From Acidothermaceae bacterium (GTDB lineage: Bacteria; Actinomycetota; Actinomycetes; Acidothermales; Acidothermaceae), in the NCBI GenBank assembly GCA_025934355.1, contig JAICYF010000004.1:1-42207 (forward strand): a stretch of 42,207 nt of DNA, in the 5' to 3' direction. Numbering within the stretch: position 1 is the stretch's first letter; the number at the start of each line of letters is the position of its first letter. The notes below the pieces were generated by a model, which made no database searches, had not been told where the DNA came from, and was given only the letters and a program-made list of their open reading frames with translations. The position numbers and the translations under genes were made by a program. Shown here in pieces: positions 37,019-42,207 of the stretch.

Positions 37019-38235
37019 GACGTGGCGCCCTTGCCGAAACGTCGGCTGACAAACAACACCGCGCCGCCAAGCAAAATCAACGCGGCGCCGACGCCGGCGG
37101 TCGCCGCGACGTCCCTCGCGCCGGTCATCGGCAGCGTCGCGGTTGGCGTGGCAACGGGCGTGGGTGTCGCCGAGGGTGTTGAACTCGGGGCGGCCGCGCG
37201 CTCGCTGTTTGTCAGCGCGGCGATTAGGTCGAGACCGCCGAAGTTCGTCGGATCGACGCCGGTCGCGTGCGCGACAAGGAGCAGCGTGGCTGACGCACCG
37301 GCGCCCGTCGCGGCGTAGGACTTCGCGTTCGCCTGCAGCGCGGCGAGCCCGGCGTTAAACGCGTCGGCGCCTTGCCCGGCCGCCGCGAGGTCAAGCACCG
37401 CGTTCGCCGTCGTCGTCCAGTCGGTGCCGCTGCCGAGCGAGGACGGGATGGCACCCTTCGCGTTCATCAATCGGGTCGCGACATACGAAACCGCCGCTAA
37501 GGCGGACGACGTGGCGTCGGTGGGATCAGTGCATGTCGGCACGGTCGCCGCCGGAGTCGCTGGAGCGACAGTCAGCGATTTGCCGAGCTGCCCGAGCAAC
37601 GCCTGGACGGTCGCGTAATCATTGGCAGCAAGGGTTTTCTCGGTCTGGAAGTCGAACGCGCCACCACCCGTCGCGGCGCATGCGAGTTGGATAGATCGCA
37701 GGTAGTCGTCAGCAGTCTTACCGCTGTTGGTGACGGTCGAGGGATCCACACCAAGCGCAGCAAGGGCGCTCAGGGCAAGCCCGGTGGAGTTCGCGTCGGA
37801 GGCTGGAGCGCCAAATGCCGCGCTGTCGTAGAAGCCGCCGTCAGGGAGCTGGAACTTCTTCAACGCAGCCAGCGCGGTGTCGGTGGGTTTGTGCAGGGCG
37901 GCGAGGGCTTGGATCGCGGCCGCGGTCGCGTTCTCGTCCTCCCTCTTCGGGTCGCACGGCTTGCTGGTGTCGGCCCGGTAGGCGGCGAATCCGCCATCGG
38001 AGCATTGCTGGGCCAGCAGCCAGCTGATCGCGTTCGCGTCAGGGGTGTGGCCGGTCGCCAGCAGCCCGACCATCGCCAGGCTTTGCCGGTAAACGCCGTC
38101 GTACGTGGGGTCTTGGACGCCGAAAAGCCCGACGTCCGTGCTGCTGGTGGCGGCGAGCGCGGGCGTGGCGGCGCCTAGCGCGAGGGCCGCGCAAGCGGTT
38201 GCGGCGAGCGCAAGCCGGGCCGAACGTGCGGGCAT
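37015..38235 (-). CDS. LPXTG-anchored alpha-toroid (prenyltransferase/squalene-oxidase repeat) surface protein
   Basis: 406 residues from ATG 38235, which has SD GAGAGGAAG; the tracked start at 38310 lies in the riboswitch leader. A signal peptide (MPARSARLALAATACAALALGAATPALA) leads to a helical domain of about 290 residues with toroid-type repeats: QQCSDGGFAAY, KFQLPDGGFYDS, ANSTGLALSALAALG. A short T/P/S-rich stretch precedes LPMTG, a TM helix and a basic tail (RRFGKGATS), the complete sortase cell-wall sorting signal. The fold class is shared with terpenoid cyclases, complement C3d and the alpha domain of intrinsic factor/transcobalamin. As first gene of a B12-riboswitch operon, cobalamin capture at the cell wall is the best inference; catalysis is unlikely because acidic cyclase motifs are missing. 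Confidence 0.88.
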   Translation of the reverse strand: MPARSARLALAATACAALALGAATPALAATSSTDVGLFGVQDPTYDGVYRQSLAMVGLLATGHTPDANAISWLLAQQCSDGGFAAYRADTSKPCDPKREDENATAAAIQALAALHKPTDTALAALKKFQLPDGGFYDSAAFGAPASDANSTGLALSALAALGVDPSTVTNSGKTADDYLRSIQLACAATGGGAFDFQTEKTLAANDYATVQALLGQLGKSLTVAPATPAATVPTCTDPTDATSSALAAVSYVATRLMNAKGAIPSSLGSGTDWTTTANAVLDLAAAGQGADAFNAGLAALQANAKSYAATGAGASATLLLVAHATGVDPTNFGGLDLIAALTNSERAAAPSSTPSATPTPVATPTATLPMTGARDVAATAGVGAALILLGGAVLFVSRRFGKGATS

Positions 38236-38304
38236 GTGCTTCCTCTCGGGGACGGGTCGGCGCCCGCGAACAGCGAGACCCGCGGCCGGCCCGAACATGA
38301 CAAA

Positions 38305-38367
38305 CCCCACGAAGCCTGAGCGGCGACGTGGGGGCGAGGTCGGGCCGGGTGACCCGGGCTCCGCCCC
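38305..38367 (-). promoter_or_regulatory. Riboswitch expression platform: two mutually exclusive hairpins
   Basis: Read on the minus strand. Hairpin A pairs GGGGCG (38362-38367) with CGCCCC (38331-38336) and nests CCGGGT/ACCCGG (38345-38357). Hairpin B pairs CCCCACG (38327-38333) with CGTGGGG (38305-38311) and is followed by TTTG, like an intrinsic terminator. The arms overlap at 38331-38333, so A would prevent B. Located between the aptamer and the toroid ATG. Confidence 0.6.
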
Positions 38368-38400
38368 GCGAACCTCGACGGAAATAAGGAGCCTCTTCGC

Positions 38401-38545
38401 GCCCGGCAGGTACTCCGGCTCGCCGCTGCCTCTCGCTCGCTCTCGCGCGATTGGTGGCGGCCTACGGTTGCGGGTCAGCGCCGGATTCAGACCGGCTTCC
38501 CCTGCACATCGGACGCGTCTTCAGTTGTTTTCCGCGCTGAGCAAA
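38401..38545 (-). promoter_or_regulatory. Cobalamin (AdoCbl) riboswitch aptamer
   Basis: Minus strand carries the B12-box core GGGAAGCCGGTCTGAATCCG followed by GCGCTGACCCGCAACCGTAG (complement of about 38463-38501). After a variable stem comes GAGCCGGAGTACCTGCC (complement of 38405-38421), the conserved 3' element. Order and spacing match RF00174. Outer limits are approximate. It should repress the eight-gene uptake and salvage operon when B12 is plentiful. The remainder of the 365-bp gap (38236-38600) holds the expression platform and, near 38550-38600, overlapping divergent promoters. Confidence 0.93.
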
Positions 38546-38600
38546 CCACGCCGTCGGTGGTGAAGTCAAAGAGCCTCGGCTTCGCGGTAGCGTTCGGCTC

Positions 38601-38819
38601 ATGGGATGGACTTGGCGGTACGAAAGCGCGGACGGCGAGCCTGTCGGCCCTCTTGACCTTCCGCCGGCGGAGACGTTCCCCACTCAGTCGGACGCCGAGT
38701 CGTGGCTGGGGGAGGAGTGGCGCGGGTTGCTCGCCGGAGGGGTCGCCCGGGTGAGCCTGCTCGAGGACGACCGGGTCGTCTACGGCCCGATGAGCCTCGA
38801 CCCGCACGACGGCGGGTGA
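38601..38819 (+). CDS. Small conserved actinobacterial protein
   Basis: 72 residues: MGWTWRYESADGEPVG, a DLPPAETFPTQSDAESWLGEEW segment, then AGGVARVSLLEDDRVVYGPMSLD. The pattern (WxYE start, SQxDAESWLGExW, V-x-L-xxD) is familiar from short cytosolic actinobacterial proteins of unknown function. Acidic, no membrane segment. The ATG start at 38601 is well conserved in style; the longer tracked start at 38557 is less protein-like. Its stop overlaps the GNAT start (GTGA), so the two are coupled. Confidence 0.82.
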   Translation: MGWTWRYESADGEPVGPLDLPPAETFPTQSDAESWLGEEWRGLLAGGVARVSLLEDDRVVYGPMSLDPHDGG

Positions 38820-39331
38820 GGATCCGTCCAGCGGTTGTGTCGGACGCCGCCGTGATGGCCGCGGTGCAGGTGTCGTCCTGGCGCGACGCCTACGCCGGGC
38901 TGATGCCGCAGGATTTCCTCGATAGTCTCGACGTCGCGCGCAGGACCGAGCGGTGGAGTCGCATCCTCGCGAGCGCCGATCTGCCGCGGTCGGGCGCTTT
39001 TATCGCGGACGACGGAACAGGCGTCGTCGGCTTCGCGCACATCTGCCCCAGCCGAGACCAGCGCGCGTCGTCCGAAACCGGTGAGTTGGCGGCCATCTAT
39101 ACGCTGTCGTCGGCGTGGGGTCGCGGCGTGGGACGCGCGTTGATGACCGAGTGCGTCCAGTCGCTCGCCAGTGCGGGATTCGCGATCGCGACGTTGTGGG
39201 TGCTCGATGGCAACACTCGGGCGAGGCGCTTCTATGAGGCCGGAGGTTGGACGTTCGACGGCGAGATGCGGATCGAGCAACTGCCGGGCTTTGCGGTGCC
39301 CGAAGTGCGATACCGAAGAGCGCTCGGTTAG
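38816..39331 (+). CDS. GNAT family N-acetyltransferase
   Basis: 171 residues from GTG 38816, chosen for the 4-bp overlap with the preceding gene and because VRIRPAVVSDA is the usual GNAT start. The acetyl-CoA loop appears as SSAWGRGVGRALM (Q/R-x-x-G-x-G/A), preceded by the beta-4 strand GELAAIYTL. Later WVLDGNTRARRFYEAGGWTFDGE is the common C-terminal segment. It resembles acetyltransferases acting on small molecules or peptide amines; substrate unknown. It is followed by a 510-bp non-coding repeat region. Confidence 0.92.
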   Translation: MRIRPAVVSDAAVMAAVQVSSWRDAYAGLMPQDFLDSLDVARRTERWSRILASADLPRSGAFIADDGTGVVGFAHICPSRDQRASSETGELAAIYTLSSAWGRGVGRALMTECVQSLASAGFAIATLWVLDGNTRARRFYEAGGWTFDGEMRIEQLPGFAVPEVRYRRALG

Positions 39332-39345
39332 GGCTCGGCTTGGCG

Positions 39346-39420
39346 CTCGCGCGGGCCCGGCTCGCGCAGGTCCGGCTCGCGCAGGTCCGGCTCGCGCAGG
39401 TCCGGCTCGCGCCGGCTCGG
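39346..39420. repeat. 15-bp tandem repeat array, five copies
   Basis: Unit ctcgcgcaggtccgg repeated at 15-bp period: 39346 (two changes), 39361, 39376, 39391 (perfect) and 39406 (degenerate). It begins 15 bp after the GNAT stop. All frames stay open but no gene is supported. Confidence 0.93.
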
Positions 39421-39438
39421 ACGTACTGGGTTCCTTGG

Positions 39439-39620
39439 CGAGGCGCTTTGCTCTGAGTCATATGTTCTGAGTCACGCCACCAGCTCTGAGTCACGCCACC
39501 AGCTCTGAGTCACGCCACCAGCTCTGAGTCACGCCACCAGCTCCGGGTCACGCGCGGAAGACCTGTGGCAAATGAGCCACCCGGCGACTCAGAACTTATG
39601 ACTCAGAGCAAAGCGCCTCG
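39439..39620. repeat. 35-bp inverted repeat (34/35) enclosing 19-bp repeats
   Basis: Left arm 39439-39473 and right arm 39586-39620 are reverse complements with one mismatch; both contain CGAGGCGCTTTGCTCTGAGT. The 112-bp centre holds a 19-bp tandem array. Lies in the 510-bp gap between the convergent GNAT and aldo/keto reductase genes (39332-39841), where no coding sequence is supported. Could be a cruciform/terminator, a miniature transposable element or a protein-binding cluster. Confidence 0.93.
39465..39553. repeat. 19-bp tandem repeats with TGAGTCA motif
   Basis: Unit ctctgagtcacgccaccag at 39465, 39484, 39503, 39522 and, degenerate, 39541. The first copy overlaps the left arm of the 35-bp inverted repeat. 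The near-palindrome TGASTCA occurs six times perfectly between 39454 and 39605, four of them at 19-bp spacing, which resembles an iteron or operator array. Too short and without unique spacers to be CRISPR. Confidence 0.92.
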
Positions 39621-39731
39621 GACGATGAAGCAGCGGCCCGCGGTCGCCATTTACTCGGCCAGCCGAGCGAAGGAATTAGCCAGCCTGTTAGACGAAACTT
39701 CGCTCGAAGAAGGACGCCCTTCTCTAACGCC

Positions 39732-39785
39732 CCGGACGTCTGACACCCCGGATGATGTCTGACACCCGGATGTCTGACACCCCGG
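39732..39785. repeat. Three imperfect GTCTGACACCC repeats
   Basis: GTCTGACACCC occurs at 39738, 39757 and 39772, in units of 15-19 bp separated by cggat-type spacers. They lie about 60 bp beyond the 3' end of the aldo/keto reductase gene and form the last part of the repeat island. Confidence 0.85.
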
Positions 39786-39841
39786 CGTGGGGGCCCGCCG
39801 CGTGCGGACGGTCGCTGGCCGTGACGAGCGGCAGCCGCGCG

Positions 39842-40843
39842 CTATGGCCGCTTTGCGAGTTGCTGCGCCTGACCAGGGTCGCGCTCGACGATCGGATCGA
39901 GCACCTCGTCGATGCGCTTCATGATCTCGGCGTCCAACAGCACGCCCGATGCCTCGGCGTTCGAGACGACTTGCTCCGGCCGCGATGCGCCGATGATGGC
40001 CGCCGACACATTCGAGTTTTGCAGCACCCACGCCAGCGACATCTTGGCGAGCGACATGCCCGCGTCGTCCGCGATTGGCTTGAGCTGTTGCACCGCGGTG
40101 AGCACGTCGTCGGAGAGCCAACGCGAGATGAAGTTCGCGCCGCCCTTCTCGTCGGTTGCGCGAGAGCCCGCCGGAGGTGGCTGCCCAGGTGCATATTTGC
40201 CGGTCAAAATCCCTTGCGCCAACGGCGAAAACACGATCTGGCCGATGCCCTCTTGCTCCGACAGCGGGACCACTTCGGGCTCGATCACCCGCCACAACAT
40301 GTTGTACTGCGGCTGGTTCGACACGATGCGGTCGAAACCCATCTCGTCGGCGATGCGCAAAGCGTCGGCGATTTGCGCGGCAGTCCATTCGCTCACGCCG
40401 ATGTACATCACCTTGCCTTGCCGCACCAGGTCGTCGAACGCGCGCAGGGTTTCCTCGAGCGGCGTCTCGACGTCGTAGCGGTGCGCTTGATACAGGTCGA
40501 TGTGGTCGGTCTGCAGGCGACGAAGCGACGCGTTGCAACTCTCGATGATGTGCTTGCGCGACAGCCCGCGATCGTTCGGCCCCGGGCCGGTCGGCCAAAA
40601 GACTTTGGTGAACAACTCGTATGACTCGCGACGGACGCCGGCCAGCGCCTCGCCCAGAACGGTCTCAGCGCGGGTGCCCGCGTAGACGTCGGCGGTGTCG
40701 AAGGTCGTGATCCCCACGTCGAGCGCGGCGCGCACACAGGCGTGCGCGGCCTCAGCCTCCACCTGTGAACCGTGGGTGATCCAGTTGCCGTACGCGATCT
40801 CGCTGATCATGAGACCGCTCTTGCCGAGGTGTCGAAACTCCAT
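39842..40843 (-). CDS. Aldo/keto reductase (voltage-gated K+ channel beta-subunit-like)
   Basis: 333 residues, a cytosolic TIM-barrel NADPH oxidoreductase. The start MEFRHLGKSGLMISEIAYGNW and the active-site tetrad are readable: Asp in FDTADVYAGTRAE, Tyr in the same motif, Lys in LFTKVFW, and His in YQAHRYD. NADPH-binding IIGASRPEQVVSNAEASG is present. The sequence pattern (VMYIGVSEWTAAQI, SPLAQGILTGKY) matches the Kv-beta/YghZ branch, which reduces aldehydes; the physiological substrate is unknown. It is followed at its 3' side by the repeat island and preceded, 29 bp away, by DUF3043 on the same strand. Confidence 0.95.
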   Translation of the reverse strand: MEFRHLGKSGLMISEIAYGNWITHGSQVEAEAAHACVRAALDVGITTFDTADVYAGTRAETVLGEALAGVRRESYELFTKVFWPTGPGPNDRGLSRKHIIESCNASLRRLQTDHIDLYQAHRYDVETPLEETLRAFDDLVRQGKVMYIGVSEWTAAQIADALRIADEMGFDRIVSNQPQYNMLWRVIEPEVVPLSEQEGIGQIVFSPLAQGILTGKYAPGQPPPAGSRATDEKGGANFISRWLSDDVLTAVQQLKPIADDAGMSLAKMSLAWVLQNSNVSAAIIGASRPEQVVSNAEASGVLLDAEIMKRIDEVLDPIVERDPGQAQQLAKRP

Positions 40844-40872
40844 GAGCCTGACCTTACGTCCGACCGCTGGTG

Positions 40873-41433
40873 TTAGATCTTGGCGCCCCGTTCGACCCGC
40901 GGCTTGGGCATTCGCATGCGGCGAAACATCATCGCCCGACTGAAGGCGTAGTAGCCGAGGCCTTTGGTTGGTTGGCCGGGGAACCGCTGCTGCACCTGCG
41001 TGCGAATGCGCCGGGTCATCAGCGTGGTGTCGACGATGATCGCGACGACGAACACGACCTGCACGACGGCGCCGATCGTCCCGAACGGCGACAACAGCAA
41101 GATGACGAGCGCCGCGGGAATGAACCAGCTGATGATGCTGCGCCGGGAGTCGACGTAGTCGCGCACCCAGCGTCGAACCGGCCCGCGGTCGCGCGCGGGC
41201 AACGCGCTCTCGTCGCCGCGCCGAAACGCCTCTCGCCGCGCCGCGACCTCTGCGCGAGACGCCCGGCCGCCCTTCCCACCCTTGCCACCCTGCGCGATGA
41301 CCGTGGTGCGGTTGCGCGCCTGCGCGACGCTTCGCTTCGGAGTGGCCCGGCCCTTGGAGCCGGCCGGCGCCTTGGCCGAGGCGTCGTCGTCGGGCGCGGG
41401 GTCGGCCTCAACGGAGGATGAGCGTTTGAACAC
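40873..41433 (-). CDS. DUF3043 membrane protein
   Basis: 186 residues. A basic, disordered N-terminus of about 70 residues (K, A, P, G rich; includes GGKGGKGGRASRAEV) is followed by the DUF3043 region: RRGDESALPARDRGPVRRWVRDYVDSRR, two TM helices (about 98-140) and a basic cytoplasmic tail ending KPRVERGAKI. The family is conserved in actinobacteria, often near pspA or cob genes; function unknown. Divergent from pspA over 148 bp. Confidence 0.92.
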   Translation of the reverse strand: MFKRSSSVEADPAPDDDASAKAPAGSKGRATPKRSVAQARNRTTVIAQGGKGGKGGRASRAEVAARREAFRRGDESALPARDRGPVRRWVRDYVDSRRSIISWFIPAALVILLLSPFGTIGAVVQVVFVVAIIVDTTLMTRRIRTQVQQRFPGQPTKGLGYYAFSRAMMFRRMRMPKPRVERGAKI

Positions 41434-41581
41434 GGTTCAAGAGTAGCCAGCCGCGGCGAACGGTCGCGCGGCGCTCGCGGGAACCCACTGCCGGGCACGC
41501 TCGTCGGCGCATAGGGTGGACACTGGCGCGCCGGAGCAGGCGAGCCGAACCCCGAGCCGCGCACGAGAAGGGTCGACATCG

Positions 41582-42207
41582 ATGGCTGGTCTGATGAAGC
41601 GCATGTCGCTCATCTTCAAGGCCAAGGCGAACAAGGTCATGGACCGCGCCGAGGACCCACGGGAGACGCTCGACTACAGCTACACCAAGCAGCTCGAATT
41701 GCTGCAGAAGGTGCGGCGGGGGGTCGCCGACGTCGCAACGTCACGCAAGCGGCTCGAGCTGCAGATGCAGCAGCTGCAACAGCAGTCCGACAAGCTCGAC
41801 GGCCAGGCTCGGACCGCCCTCGCGCAGGGTCGTGAAGACCTCGCCCGTGAGGCGCTCACCCGAAAGTCGGCGGTGCAGACCCAGGTGACCGACCTGCAGA
41901 CCCAGCACGCCTCGCTGCAGGCCGAGGAAGAGAAGCTGACGCTCGCGTCTCAACGGTTGCAGGCCAAGGTCGACGCGTTCCGCACCAAGAAAGAGACGAT
42001 CAAGGCCACCTACACGGCGGCCGAGGCGCAGACCAAGATCGGTGAGGCGTTCTCCGGCATCTCCGAGGAGATGGGCGATGTCGGCCTCGCGATCCAGCGC
42101 GCAGAAGACAAGACCCAGACGATGCAGGCGCGGGCTGGCGCGATCGACGAGCTGCTCGCGTCTGGAGCGCTTGACGACCCCACCGGCTCAACCAAGGACG
42201 ACATCCA
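41582..42207 (+). CDS. pspA: PspA/IM30 family envelope-stress protein (3' end outside window)
   Basis: Open from ATG 41582 to the window end (208 residues so far), absent from the ORF track only because no stop is included. Begins MAGLMKRMSLIFKAKANKVMDRAEDP, the PspA amphipathic start, then long coiled coil: ETLDYSYTKQLELLQKVRR, QMQQLQQQSDKLDGQ, REALTRKSAVQTQVTDLQTQ, EEEKLTLASQRL. ESCRT-III-like proteins of this family bind and protect stressed membranes. Near the end EEMGDVGLAIQRAEDKTQTMQARAGAIDELL is typical of actinobacterial members. A purine-rich GAGAAGGG lies 7-8 bp before the ATG. The product is expected to be about 260-280 residues in full. Confidence 0.93.
   Translation, partial: MAGLMKRMSLIFKAKANKVMDRAEDPRETLDYSYTKQLELLQKVRRGVADVATSRKRLELQMQQLQQQSDKLDGQARTALAQGREDLAREALTRKSAVQTQVTDLQTQHASLQAEEEKLTLASQRLQAKVDAFRTKKETIKATYTAAEAQTKIGEAFSGISEEMGDVGLAIQRAEDKTQTMQARAGAIDELLASGALDDPTGSTKDDI

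Noticed and set aside
39465-39553. CRISPR array
   Set aside because: 19-bp units are directly adjacent with no unique spacers and no cas genes.
39565-39762. 65-aa ORF in the repeat island
   Set aside because: Built from the inverted-repeat arm and GTCTGACACCC repeats; no SD, no family and no support beyond being open.
39651-40598. 315-aa minus-strand ORF overlapping the aldo/keto reductase
   Set aside because: Out-of-frame shadow that runs into the repeat island; the AKR frame has the full active-site tetrad.

Overview
The window is 42.2 kb of high-GC chromosomal DNA with the codon use and gene order of an actinobacterium. The order glnE, glnA, RDD protein, DUF4191, lipA, lipB, TIGR01777, sucB, lpd, pepA, gcvT, cobS, cobT, DUF3043 resembles the block around Mycobacterium tuberculosis Rv2206-Rv2221 and its Streptomyces counterpart (recalled synteny, not searched). 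I cannot fix the genus. No mobile element, CRISPR array, tRNA or rRNA was seen.

Layout. 1-9366: nitrogen core. glnE (missing only the first base of its start codon), an MFS transporter whose 5' end is a 15-bp start-codon minisatellite, a PAP2/AUR1-type membrane enzyme, a secreted protein of unknown function, and glnA with a four-half-site GlnR-type operator, divergent from an RDD membrane protein. 9367-11419: an insert of visibly lower GC between RDD and DUF4191, with a small membrane protein and an S1 serine protease whose signal peptide appears cut by an in-frame TGA. 11420-13773: lipB-lipA-DUF4191 operon. 13881-20646: accessory block with an MMPL transporter, a membrane pseudokinase, an ECF42-type sigma factor with its DGPF/YCII partner, a secreted protein and a CPBP membrane protease. 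20884-27427: minus-strand run pepA, lipoprotein esterase, lpd, sucB, TIGR01777. 27602-29232: gcvT and a shikimate-kinase-like gene.

29373-38545 is one minus-strand transcription unit of eight nearly or fully overlapping genes under a cobalamin riboswitch: an LPXTG-anchored alpha-toroid protein, an SCO2322-family membrane-anchored protein, EcfT, a fused double EcfA, an EcfS, an MBL-CobU fusion, CobT and CobS. It reads as cell-surface corrinoid capture, ECF import and nucleotide-loop assembly in one B12-repressed operon. The first two proteins resemble the two domains of animal transcobalamin/intrinsic factor split into separate polypeptides; this is the most interesting hypothesis in the window.

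38601-42207: a small conserved protein and a GNAT acetyltransferase, a 510-bp non-coding repeat island (15-bp and 19-bp tandem repeats inside or beside a 35-bp inverted repeat), an aldo/keto reductase, DUF3043, and the 5' part of pspA running off the window.

Functional links: GlnE modifies the GlnA tyrosine visible here; LipA/LipB make the lipoyl group carried by SucB and reoxidised by Lpd. GcvT belongs to another lipoyl-dependent system. All functions are from sequence reading and family knowledge; no search was run.
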